A stretch of 64,000 bases of DNA, taken from Gordonibacter urolithinfaciens (GTDB lineage Bacteria > Actinomycetota > Coriobacteriia > Coriobacteriales > Eggerthellaceae). The stretch spans positions 806,001 to 870,000 of the forward strand of contig NZ_LT900217.1 of NCBI RefSeq assembly GCF_900199375.1, written 5' to 3'. This document shows, in pieces, positions 55,958 through 64,000 of this stretch. The notes beneath the pieces are model-generated. The model saw nothing but the letters and a program-made list of their open reading frames with translations. It was not told the origin of the DNA and searched no databases. Every line of letters starts with the position of its first letter. Positions within the stretch are counted from its first letter, which is position 1. The translations under genes and the position numbers were made by a program.

Positions 55958-56064
55958 GAGCGCTTCCTTCCGTATTCGGCGTTTCCGCCCATTCTAGCGC
56001 ATCGCCCGGGCCCCGTTTGCCCTATACTCTTCCCAACCGATCCATCCGATGCGAAGGAGGCCGC

Positions 56065-56655
56065 ATGGCCGCTACCGTCAAGACCCTTATCGAGCACAGC
56101 GGCGAATTGTACTGGGGCACGCGCCAGGCGATGCCGGGGTACCATTTCGGGGTGTCGCTCAACGTGATGGAGAACGGGCTGGTCGCGCGCGTGGTGTACG
56201 TGATGAGCGACCTGGACGACAGCGAGGAGCCCCTTGTGACGCCCGAGCTGCTGGCCTCGGCGTGCTTCTCCGTGGACGACCTCGCGCCGAACGGCATCGT
56301 GCCGAGCGACCTTCTGGACGACGAGGAGGCCGACGACGAGGGCGTCATCGGCTGGTACTGCGTGGAGGAGTCGTTCTTCGGCAAGGACGACGTGGAGGCG
56401 CTGCGCGCCAGCAACGACCGGCTGGACGGCTACCTGGACATCGTCCTCGCGATCATGACCATCTCGGCGGACGAGATAGCCGCCGGCATGCCGTCGCTCG
56501 AGGAGGTGTCGTTCTTCGACCTGCTCGACGAGTTGGAGGGCATCGCGGTGCTCATCGACGAGGGCGCGCTGGCAAAGCCGCTCCCCTTCACGTTCCGCCT
56601 GATAGGCGATGCGCTTCTGGGATGGGAGTCCGCCGACGAGGAAGACTGGCGCTAA
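56065..56655 (+). CDS. Acidic hypothetical protein, unrecognised
   Basis: 196 residues; AAGGAGG lies 5 nt before the ATG. Strongly acidic (SDLDDSEEPLV; DDEEADDEGVI), no signal peptide or catalytic motif. TATACT near 56029 may be a -10 box. The 56656-56999 interval after it is GC-rich with short repeats (CGGCACGCGCCCC twice near 56720-56765) and holds no gene I can support. Confidence 0.6.
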   Translation: MAATVKTLIEHSGELYWGTRQAMPGYHFGVSLNVMENGLVARVVYVMSDLDDSEEPLVTPELLASACFSVDDLAPNGIVPSDLLDDEEADDEGVIGWYCVEESFFGKDDVEALRASNDRLDGYLDIVLAIMTISADEIAAGMPSLEEVSFFDLLDELEGIAVLIDEGALAKPLPFTFRLIGDALLGWESADEEDWR

Positions 56656-56922
56656 GGGAGGTGCCGCCCGGCGCCTGTGCGGCAAGGCGGCGCCCGTGCA
56701 GCAGGGCGGCAGCCGCGCGGCACGCGCCCCGGGCGGCAGGGCAGCGGCCGTGCGGCACGCGCCCCATGTGGAAGGGCGCGCCCGGAGGGGTCGTGCCGAC
56801 CGTCGACCGGCCCGTAGCGGACCGCCGCGCCGCCCGCGTTGAAGGCCGCAGCGCCGTCAACGGGCCCCGGCGCCCGCAGGCGCGCCCACGCAGATCGGCT
56901 GGCACGCCCCCTCCCTTTATGT

Positions 56923-56932
56923 TACTATAGTA
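56923..56932. promoter_or_regulatory. Palindrome upstream of cydD
   Basis: TACTATAGTA, within an AT-rich patch in otherwise GC-rich DNA, 68 bp before cydD. It could be a -10 region (TATAGT) with overlapping operator. Confidence 0.4.
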
Positions 56933-56999
56933 GTATCATTTAACGGCAGGGCAGCAGCGCGGAGCCGCCGCGGGCCCCGGATCGCAAGGGAAGCGAGCC

Positions 57000-58718
57000 A
57001 TGATCGACAAGGCCATCTTCGCGCTTCCGGGGGTGGGGCGCATCCTCGGGCTGCTCGTGGCGTCCGCGGCGCTGCAGGCGCTCGCGGTGCTGGGTCAGGC
57101 GTGGTCGCTGTCCACGGCCATCACGAACCTGTGGCTGGGCGGCGCGGTGGTCGACCAGGCCCTGCTCGTGGCCGTGTTCCTCGTATGCTTCATCGGGCGG
57201 CAGGGCGTGCTCTGCGCACAGTCCGCCCTGCTCGACGCCTACGCCTACGAGCAGGCGAACGCGCTGCGCCGCTCACTGCTCGAGAAGATATTCACCACGA
57301 ACGCCCGGCTCGTGCAGGACCACGGCACCGGCAGCGTGACCGCCGCCGTGCTCGAGGGCGCCGACCAGGTGGAAACGTACTTCAAGCTCATCCTGCCCAA
57401 GGTCACGGGCATCGCCCTCATCCCCGCCATCCTGCTGGCGGCCTCGTTCGCGCTCGACTGGGTGTCGGGGCTCATCATGTTCGTGGCGTTCCCGTTCATC
57501 ATCCTGTACATGGTCATCATGGGCCACACGGCCAAGGAGAAGGCGTCGCGGCAGCACCGCACGTTCGAGATCATGTCGAACCACTTCATCGACACGCTGC
57601 GCGGCATCGACACGCTCAAGCTGTTCGGCGTGTCCAAGCGCTACGGGAAGAGCATCTACGAGGTGTCCGAGCGCTTCCGCGAGGCCACCATGCGCACGCT
57701 CAAGGTGGCGAACCTCTCGAGCCTGGTGCTGGACACGTTCGCGACGCTCTCGGTGGCGGCCGTGGCGTTCATGCTGGGATTCCGCCTGATCGACGGCTCG
57801 GTCACGCTGTTCCCGGCGCTCGCGCTGCTCGTGATAGCCCCCGAGTATTTCCGCCCCATCCGCGAGTTCGCGGCCGACTACCACGCCTCGCTCGACGGCA
57901 AGAACGCGCTCGCGTCCATCCAGGCGCTCGTGGACGCGCCCGACGAGCCGCCTGCGGAGCTGCCGCTGCCCGCCTGGCACGCCGATGCGCGCCTCGGGCT
58001 CGAGGGCGTGGGCTTCTCGTACCTGGGGTTCAAGGCGCTCGAGGGCGTGACGCTTGCAGCCGAGGGGTTCCAGAAGGTGGGCATCGTGGGCGCAAGCGGC
58101 TCGGGCAAGAGCACGCTCGTGAGCCTGCTCGGCGGCTTCGCCTCGCCCGACGAGGGCGAGATCGACGTGGACGGCGTGCGGGCGGGAAGCCTGCGCCAGG
58201 CGGCCTGGCAGAGCCAGGTGGCCTACATCCCGCAGGACCCCTACCTCTTCCACGCCACGCTGCGCGAGAACCTCGTGTTCTACTGCCCCGACGCGACCGA
58301 CGACGAGGTGGCGCGCGCTGTGGAGGTGATGGGGCTCGAGGGGCTCGTGGACGAGCTGCCCCGCGGGCTGGACACGCGCATTGGCGAGGGGGCGCGGCCG
58401 CTCTCGGGCGGGCAGGCGCAGCGTATCGCGCTCGCGCGGGCGTTCCTCGACCGCTCGCGGCGCATCCTGCTGTTCGACGAGCCCACGGCGCACCTGGACA
58501 TCGAGACGGAGATGGAGCTGAAGGAGCGCATGCTGCCGCTCATGGAGGGGCGCCTGGTGTTCTTCGCCACGCATCGGCTGCATTGGGTGGACGACATGGA
58601 CCTCGTGGTGGTCATGGAGGGCGGGCGCGTGGCCGAGCAAGGTGCGCCGGAGGAGCTGCGCGCCGGCGGCGGCGCGTTCGCACGCCTTGCCGCCCAGCTG
58701 GAAGGGGGTGCGCTATGA
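57000..58718 (+). CDS. cydD: Thiol-reductant ABC exporter subunit CydD
   Basis: 572 residues: six membrane helices (1-310) then an ABC domain with Walker A GASGSGKST (about 365), LSGGQAQRIALARA and LLFDEPTAHLD. CydDC exports glutathione/cysteine-type thiols and is needed to assemble cytochrome bd. Stop overlaps the cydC start (ATGA). Confidence 0.93.
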   Translation: MIDKAIFALPGVGRILGLLVASAALQALAVLGQAWSLSTAITNLWLGGAVVDQALLVAVFLVCFIGRQGVLCAQSALLDAYAYEQANALRRSLLEKIFTTNARLVQDHGTGSVTAAVLEGADQVETYFKLILPKVTGIALIPAILLAASFALDWVSGLIMFVAFPFIILYMVIMGHTAKEKASRQHRTFEIMSNHFIDTLRGIDTLKLFGVSKRYGKSIYEVSERFREATMRTLKVANLSSLVLDTFATLSVAAVAFMLGFRLIDGSVTLFPALALLVIAPEYFRPIREFAADYHASLDGKNALASIQALVDAPDEPPAELPLPAWHADARLGLEGVGFSYLGFKALEGVTLAAEGFQKVGIVGASGSGKSTLVSLLGGFASPDEGEIDVDGVRAGSLRQAAWQSQVAYIPQDPYLFHATLRENLVFYCPDATDDEVARAVEVMGLEGLVDELPRGLDTRIGEGARPLSGGQAQRIALARAFLDRSRRILLFDEPTAHLDIETEMELKERMLPLMEGRLVFFATHRLHWVDDMDLVVVMEGGRVAEQGAPEELRAGGGAFARLAAQLEGGAL

Positions 58719-60526
58719 GCCGCAACGACGGCGGGCGGCGGGAAGCGGTCCCTGCGACGCAGGCCGGCGGACACCGGGCCAACCGCCGAAGCCCCCGCGA
58801 GGCCGACCGTTGGGTCTCGCCCTTCTTCAAGCGGTACTGGAAGGCGCTCGCGCTGGCGCTGTTCTTAGGCGTGGCCACGTTCGGGTTCGCGAGCGGGCTC
58901 ATGGTGACGTCCGGCTACCTCATCAGCGCGGCGGCGGCCCTGCCGGGCAGCATCCTCATGATCCACCTGCCCACGCTCTTCGTGCGCATCTTCGGCATCG
59001 GCAAGCCCATCCTGCAGTACCTCGAGCGTCTCACCAGCCACGACTGGGTGCTGCGCATGACGAGCGGCCTGCGCCTCAAGCTCTACGAAGCGCTGGAGCA
59101 CGACGCCGTGTTCTTCCGCCACAGCCACCGCACGGGCGATATCCTGGGGCTTCTGGCCGAAGACATCGGGCACTTGCAGAACCTGTACTTGCGCGCCGTG
59201 TTCCCCACCGTGGTGGCCTGGCTCGTGTACGCGCTGGGCGTGGCGGTGCTCGGGTTCTTCGACGCGTGGTTCGCGCTGGCGCTCGCGCTCGTTTTGGGCG
59301 TGGAGGTGTTCCTGGTGCCGCTCGTGTCCGCACTCGCTAACCGGGCGCGCATCGAGCGCCGCAAGACGCTGAAGAACGAGCTGTACGGCGAGCTCACCGA
59401 CAACGTGCTGGGCGCCTCGGACTGGATCTTCGCGCGACGCGGCGACGAGTACCTGTCGCGTTACCAGGCCGCCGAGCAGGCCCGGCACGACATCGAGGCG
59501 CGGCTGAACCGCTTCGCGCGGCGGCGCGACCTCGCGTCCACGGCCGTGTTCGGCATTGCGGCGGCCCTGCTCCTCGTGTGGGCCGGCGGCTACTTCGGCG
59601 GCCAACCAGGCGAGGCGGCGAACTGGATCGCCGCGTTCGTGCTCGGGTTCTTCCCGCTCATCGACGCCTTCGCGCCCCTGCCCGCGGCCGCGGCCGAGAC
59701 GGGCGTCTACCGCGACTCCATCCGCCGGCTGAACGAGCTGCCCCAGCCCGCGCCGGAAGAGGGCCCCGCGCCAACGGTGGAGGCGCCCCTCACCCTGGCC
59801 GTGGAGGACGTGGCGTTTCGCTACCCCGGCTCCGCGCGCGCCGTGCTCGACGGCGTGAGCTTGACCATCCCGCAAGGCCAGAAGGTCGCCATCCTGGGGC
59901 GCAGCGGCTCGGGCAAGAGCACGCTCGCCTCCCTCATCCGCGGCGATCTGGCGCCTGCATCCGGCAGCGTGACGCTGAACGGCGTGCCCACCAGCAGCTT
60001 CGGCGACGGCGTGGCGCGCTGCATCGGCGTGATCCAGCAGCAGACGTACCTCTTCAACATGACGCTGCGCGAGAACCTGCGCATCGGCAACCCCGCCGCC
60101 ACCGACGACGAGATCCGGGAGGTGCTGGCGCACGTGGGTCTGTCCAACCTGGTAGAGCGTCTGCCCGAGGGGCTCGACACCATGGTGGACGAAGCCGGGA
60201 TGCGCTTCTCGGGCGGCGAGCGCCACCGCATCGCGCTCGCCCGCGTGCTCTTGCAGGACACGCCCGTCATACTGCTGGACGAGCCCACCGTGGGCCTCGA
60301 CCCCGCCACTGAGCGCGCGCTGCTGAAGACGTTCATCGAGAACGCGGAGGGCAGGACGCTCATCATGGTCACCCACCACCTGCAGGGCGTGTCCGCCATG
60401 GACCGCGTCGTGTTTGTGGAGGACGGCCGCATAGAGATGGAGGGCTCGCCTGCCGAGCTCGAGCGCACGAGCGAGCGCTACCGCCGCCTGCTCGCCTTCG
60501 ACTCCGGGGTGGCCGCCCCGGAGTAA
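58715..60526 (+). CDS. cydC: Thiol-reductant ABC exporter subunit CydC
   Basis: 603 residues: a 35-residue polar lead, six membrane helices, then an ABC domain with Walker A GRSGSGKST (about 405), FSGGERHRIALAR and LLDEPTVGLD. Partner of CydD. No cydAB is in the window. Confidence 0.93.
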   Translation: MSRNDGGRREAVPATQAGGHRANRRSPREADRWVSPFFKRYWKALALALFLGVATFGFASGLMVTSGYLISAAAALPGSILMIHLPTLFVRIFGIGKPILQYLERLTSHDWVLRMTSGLRLKLYEALEHDAVFFRHSHRTGDILGLLAEDIGHLQNLYLRAVFPTVVAWLVYALGVAVLGFFDAWFALALALVLGVEVFLVPLVSALANRARIERRKTLKNELYGELTDNVLGASDWIFARRGDEYLSRYQAAEQARHDIEARLNRFARRRDLASTAVFGIAAALLLVWAGGYFGGQPGEAANWIAAFVLGFFPLIDAFAPLPAAAAETGVYRDSIRRLNELPQPAPEEGPAPTVEAPLTLAVEDVAFRYPGSARAVLDGVSLTIPQGQKVAILGRSGSGKSTLASLIRGDLAPASGSVTLNGVPTSSFGDGVARCIGVIQQQTYLFNMTLRENLRIGNPAATDDEIREVLAHVGLSNLVERLPEGLDTMVDEAGMRFSGGERHRIALARVLLQDTPVILLDEPTVGLDPATERALLKTFIENAEGRTLIMVTHHLQGVSAMDRVVFVEDGRIEMEGSPAELERTSERYRRLLAFDSGVAAPE

Positions 60527-60595
60527 GGCGCCCCGGGCGGGTAACGGCGGACGGACGGATCGCTTTCGCCGTGACGCTTCAACAGCCTTCCTTGA

Positions 60596-60652
60596 TTCAC
60601 GCGTTCGCATGAATTTGTAGTAATGCGAGCATATTTCACACGAACGCGTGAA
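60596..60652. promoter_or_regulatory. Pair of inverted 18-bp operators
   Basis: The 18-mers at 60596-60613 and 60635-60652 are reverse complements differing at 2 positions, each a TTCA...TGAA dyad. Between them is an AT-rich stretch that could hold a promoter. The downstream XRE gene is the likely target. Confidence 0.6.
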
Positions 60653-60831
60653 ACGAAGGAGCAGCGATACCGAGTTTCGCAACACTCGAGAAGCTGGCGC
60701 GCTCCGCGGCCGCCACGCTCGGTCGGAAGCCCTTCCCCACGCGCAATGATTCGTTGCTTTACGCGTGGCGCGGCGCATGGTTCAATGGGTGCACGGCGGG
60801 AAGGCCGCCTGCCCCGATGAAAGGATGCCGC

Positions 60832-61293
60832 ATGAGTGTTGGAGAGACGCTTGCCCGCATGCGCCGCGAGCGCAACCTCACGCAGGAGGACGTGGCGCGC
60901 AGGCTCTACGTCACCCGCCAAGCCGTCTCGCGCTGGGAGACCGGCGAGACCGAGCCGGGCGTGGACATGTGCAAGCTCATCGCCGCCACGTTCGACATGC
61001 CGCTCATGGAGCTGCTGGAGATGCCCGACGGAGACTACTGCCAAAGCTGCGGCATGCCGTTCTACCAGGAGGCCGACCACGGCAGCGAGGCAGGCGGCGG
61101 CCGTTCGCGCGACTTCTGCTCGATGTGCTACGAGGACGGCGCGTTCGTCCGCGACGAGACCATGGAGGAGCTCATCGAGGAGGCCGCCCCCCACATGGCC
61201 GCCGCCTGCCGCATATCGCGCGACGAGGCCGTGTCGTTCATGGGCGCGCTGCTTCCCCACCTCAAGCGCTGGGAGCAGGGGCAGGGCCGGTAG
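60832..61293 (+). CDS. XRE regulator with zinc-ribbon domain
   Basis: 153 residues. Helix-turn-helix at 8-60 (NLTQEDVARRLYVTRQAVSR), then a zinc ribbon with CQSCGMPF and CSMCYEDG (about 67-100), and an acidic helical tail. Looks like the PF12674 putative zinc ribbon. AAAGGA precedes the ATG. It overlaps the convergent AraC gene by 32 bp. The operator pair 180 bp upstream may bind it. Confidence 0.85.
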   Translation: MSVGETLARMRRERNLTQEDVARRLYVTRQAVSRWETGETEPGVDMCKLIAATFDMPLMELLEMPDGDYCQSCGMPFYQEADHGSEAGGGRSRDFCSMCYEDGAFVRDETMEELIEEAAPHMAAACRISRDEAVSFMGALLPHLKRWEQGQGR

Positions 61294-62206
61294 GGGCGGC
61301 GCAAGCGGGCCGCTCCCCCGTTGCGAGCGGCCTCACGGCGCGCATCTCACGGTAGCCGGCCGCAGGATCGGGCTCGTACTGCACGCGGGGGTGGTCGTCG
61401 TCCCAGGCATAGCCGATGACGGCCGGGTCGTAGCGGTCCATGGCGCGCTGCACGGACTCCATGGCGTCCACGAAGTCCTCCTCGCGGAAGGGCTCGCCCT
61501 GGAACGAGAGGTACGTGGCGGCGGGCAGGTCGACCACGTCGAAGCCGTTGGGCACGGGTCCCTCGAAGCCGGCGGGCATCTCCGCGCCCTGCACGTACAC
61601 CGACGTGCCGGCGGGGCGGAAGCGCGGCGGCAGCCACAGGCTCACCGGCTCGCCGCCCAGCTGCTCCATGCTGGTGACAAGGCCCCACACCTGGCATCCC
61701 ACCTCCTCGCCGTACGAGAAGTAGTCGTGCGCCGACACGCCGCGCTTCAGCACCACGCGGCGCGCCGGCTTCTCGATCGTCTGCACCAGCACGTTTCTCG
61801 CCGCGTTCGCAGGGGCGGGCACGTGGGCGCGGCGCAGCTCGTCGAACTTCACGCCGTAAGGCACGAACAGGCCTATGGGGACCGGGTCGGCCGCGTAGGC
61901 GCCGGGGTTGCAGCCGAACTCGCGGCGAAACGCCCGCTGGTAGCCGTCCACGCTGCCGAACCCCGACTCGAAGGCCACGTCGGCCACGCGCCGGCCCTCC
62001 TCGCGCAGCCGCGCGGCCGAATGCGTGAGGCGCATCCGGCGCTGGTAGTCGGCGGGGGTCATGCCCGTGAGCCGACGGAACAGCCGGTAGGAATGCCACG
62101 GCGAGAACAACGACACGGCAGCGAGGTCCTCAAGGGTCACCTCGTCCTCCACGTGCTCCTCAAGGTAGTCCTGCATCCGCTGCACTGCCTGCACCTGCTC
62201 GTTCAC
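61262..62206 (-). CDS. AraC-family regulator with GyrI-like ligand domain
   Basis: 314 residues from a GTG with GGAGAGGGG about 9 nt upstream. AraC double helix-turn-helix (1-105: LEDLAAVSLFSPWHSYRLFR; VADVAFESGFGSVDGYQRAF), then a GyrI-like/effector-binding domain (about 140-290). Resembles Rob/SoxS-like multidrug sensors. Confidence 0.88.
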   Translation of the reverse strand: MNEQVQAVQRMQDYLEEHVEDEVTLEDLAAVSLFSPWHSYRLFRRLTGMTPADYQRRMRLTHSAARLREEGRRVADVAFESGFGSVDGYQRAFRREFGCNPGAYAADPVPIGLFVPYGVKFDELRRAHVPAPANAARNVLVQTIEKPARRVVLKRGVSAHDYFSYGEEVGCQVWGLVTSMEQLGGEPVSLWLPPRFRPAGTSVYVQGAEMPAGFEGPVPNGFDVVDLPAATYLSFQGEPFREEDFVDAMESVQRAMDRYDPAVIGYAWDDDHPRVQYEPDPAAGYREMRAVRPLATGERPACAAPTGPAPAPSA

Positions 62207-62302
62207 GCCGCACGCCCCTCTCCGCCGTTCGCTTTCCACCACCCGACGCCTGCACCCGTCCACTCTACCGGACGCACGCGCGGGCGCTCGACCGTTTTTG
62301 CC

Positions 62303-62422
62303 CTATTCCCACCGGAAGAACCGAACCGCCACCGCCGTGCACGCCACGACCACCGCTGCCAGCACGGCCAGCGTGAGCAGCCAGCCTCCGAGGAAGGCAG
62401 GCCATGATCCGCTCATCTGCAT
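62303..62422 (-). CDS. Possible 39-residue membrane peptide
   Basis: One hydrophobic helix (FLGGWLLTLAVLAAVVVACT) with a basic C-terminus (RFFRWE). It fits between the patatin-like gene and the AraC gene. No clear ribosome site is present, so this may be chance. Confidence 0.35.
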   Translation of the reverse strand: MQMSGSWPAFLGGWLLTLAVLAAVVVACTAVAVRFFRWE

Positions 62423-62449
62423 GCCGAACGCGAGCGTGGCGCGTGCGCG

Positions 62450-63325
62450 CTACCGCCCGAGGAAGCGCTCCCAGGCGGGCAGCTCCGCCTGCGCCTGCGC
62501 GCGGCCGCGCCGGAAGTTCGCCTGGAGCCTCGCCCGGTCGCGCTCGGTGTTGGCCACGCCCTGGTCGTTCGCGTAGAACACGTAGGCGCGGCCCTCCGCC
62601 TCCAGACGTGCGAGGCGGTCGAGCTCGGCGTTGTAACGACGCGCCCAGGTGTCCAGAGCCGCGCGCATGGCGGGACGCCGCCAGAAGAACACGTCGTAGA
62701 GGCGCTGGGGGCGCGTCCGGCGCCGGAAACCGCGAGGGCGCGTGCACACGACGAAGAAGCGCCGCAACCCGTCGGCTTCCGCGCGCGGAAGCATGATGCC
62801 GGCGCCGTCGCCGATGCCGCCATCGTACAGCGCCCGTCCGCCTATCCAGGTGGGAGGCAGGATGACAGGGTAGCTCGTGGAGGCGCGCACGCGCTCCATG
62901 AGCGCCCGCTCGTCGGGGAAGTCCCGGCGCGTGAAGTAAGCCGTGGCGCCGCTGTCGCGGTCGATGGCCTGCAGCGTGGCGCGCGCCGGGTTCGCCTGGA
63001 AGGCTGCGAAGTCGAACGGAAGCGCGTACCCGGGACGTGCGAGCGCATGGCCGTGCAGGGCCGCGCGCACGCCGTCCGCGCCCGCGAACGGCGCTATCCA
63101 CCAGCGCAGCGACAGGTCGTCGAGCGATGCGGTGAACGACGCCTCCGCCCGCCGCACGTCGCGCGACAGGTAGTCGATCGTGTTCGTCGCCCCCGCGGAG
63201 AGCCCGTACACGTCGTCGAAGAACAGCCCGTTCTCCAACATGACCGCAAGCGCCCCGGCCGAGTACGAGTTCCGCATCCCGCCGCCCTCGAAGATGAGGG
63301 CAACGTCGCGCACCGTGCTCTCCAT
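62450..63325 (-). CDS. Patatin-like phospholipase
   Basis: 291 residues. Oxyanion FEGGGMRNSYSAG at the N-terminus, nucleophile elbow GLSAGATNT (Ser about 44), and DGG-type Asp in YDGGIGDGAG (about 170) complete the Ser-Asp dyad. Hydrolyses acyl lipids. ATG at 63325. Confidence 0.9.
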   Translation of the reverse strand: MESTVRDVALIFEGGGMRNSYSAGALAVMLENGLFFDDVYGLSAGATNTIDYLSRDVRRAEASFTASLDDLSLRWWIAPFAGADGVRAALHGHALARPGYALPFDFAAFQANPARATLQAIDRDSGATAYFTRRDFPDERALMERVRASTSYPVILPPTWIGGRALYDGGIGDGAGIMLPRAEADGLRRFFVVCTRPRGFRRRTRPQRLYDVFFWRRPAMRAALDTWARRYNAELDRLARLEAEGRAYVFYANDQGVANTERDRARLQANFRRGRAQAQAELPAWERFLGR

Positions 63326-63372
63326 CGGGCCGCCCTCCCTTCTTCCCGTCGCCGGAACAGTGCCTGCGCGCC

Positions 63373-63735
63373 TCACAGCGCCGCGACCTCGCGGCGGAGC
63401 GCGGCGAGGTCGGGCGCCGGGCCCACGAGGCGGCGGTACAGGCGCTCCACCTGGCCGCGCAGCGCTATCTCGCGCGCCTCGCTCAGCACGAAGAACGACA
63501 CGCGCAGGTACAGCTCGAGTTCTTGGGCGCTTTCCAGCTGCGCGGGGTCGGCCGAGGGGCGGGCCTGCCGCTCGTCCACGAGGGCGGCCAGCATGCCCTT
63601 CGTCACGCGCCGCATGCGCGCAAGGCTCTCCTTTCGGTCGCGGTACGCCCGGTACTGCGGCAGGAACAGCGCCGTGCACACGGCCAGCACCTCTGCGCAC
63701 GCCGTGAACCACTCCGGCAGCGACCCGAGCTCCAT
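63373..63735 (-). CDS. Small membrane-anchored helical protein, unrecognised
   Basis: 120 residues; AGGAGG 4 nt before the ATG. One N-terminal hydrophobic helix (about 8-25), then charged helices (VTKGMLAALVDERQ; LELYLRVSFFVLSEAREIAL). Probably co-transcribed with the patatin gene 47 bp downstream. Confidence 0.6.
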   Translation of the reverse strand: MELGSLPEWFTACAEVLAVCTALFLPQYRAYRDRKESLARMRRVTKGMLAALVDERQARPSADPAQLESAQELELYLRVSFFVLSEAREIALRGQVERLYRRLVGPAPDLAALRREVAAL

Positions 63736-63947
63736 GGCTCCTCCTTTTCGCAAGCTCTTTTTGAGCCACTATAGAAGCGCCTGCAAGATGGTACGCACTC
63801 ACGGACGCATTCGTCACACCCCCGTGGTCACCGCAAGCCCGCAGGAGCCCACGCCGCCCTGCGTGCACGGCACAGATTCAGTGCGCGTTCGCTTCGTGCC
63901 GATGATAAGATGAATTGCGAAAACCCACGCGACAGCGAAGGAGCGCC

Positions 63948-64000
63948 ATGCCCATGCCGAACTACGACGGCCGCGTGTTCGTATCACTCGAAAACACGGA
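63948..64000 (+). CDS. Start of a gene cut by the right edge
   Basis: ATG with AAGGAG 6 nt upstream; MPMPNYDGRVFVSLENT is visible. Too short to identify. Confidence 0.6.
   Translation, partial: MPMPNYDGRVFVSLENT

Overview
The window is high-GC bacterial DNA that most resembles a Coriobacteriia chromosome of the Eggerthella lenta kind. The pointers are a selenocysteine formate dehydrogenase with a NuoF/GltD-like partner, cydDC, a trpB-trpA pair behind a T-box, GTG starts behind GGAGG-type ribosome sites, and a Tn1549-like conjugation module. The taxonomy is an inference from gene content; no rRNA or tRNA gene was seen.

Bases 1-9742 (all minus strand) are one end of an integrative conjugative element. 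In transcription order they hold two small excisionase-type HTH proteins, a winged-helix initiator-like protein with internal DNA repeats, a DnaC-like helicase loader, a protein of unknown function, PcfB/DUF3801, the VirD4-type coupling protein, a Maff2-like membrane protein, PrgI, the VirB4 ATPase and a cell-wall hydrolase cut by the left edge. The relaxase and integrase are not in view.

Bases 9.7-31.4 kb are a defence-like accessory island of lower and uneven GC. It holds a WYL regulator with a dyad operator, two small membrane-protein genes (one frameshifted), a HEPN-motif protein bracketed by two copies of an undescribed structured non-coding element, a DUF5677-like helical protein, an AT-rich orphan, a type I restriction system (hsdM and hsdS intact, hsdR split by one stop codon, a decayed second hsdS plus xre remnant downstream), a 5' fragment of a TOTE-type primase gene, and an intact-looking McrBC pair. 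Several members are broken, so the island looks like a site of repeated gain and decay.

Bases 31.6-64 kb look like ordinary chromosome: an XRE membrane regulator, a decayed SWIM-like relic with a C10 tract, two tandem peptide-deformylase paralogues with different active-site losses separated by an HNH gene, a HelD-like helicase with thpR, a PurF homologue without the N-terminal cysteine, diaminopimelate dehydrogenase, a WYL regulator, EttA, the selenoprotein FdhA and its electron-transfer partner, trpBA (trpA frameshifted) under a Trp T-box, lactate dehydrogenase, a SpoU methyltransferase, ThrH, RidA, CydDC, XRE and AraC regulators and a patatin-like hydrolase. The strongest leads are the paired structured elements around the HEPN gene, the WYL-controlled small membrane genes, and the intragenic iteron-like repeats in the element's replication-type gene.
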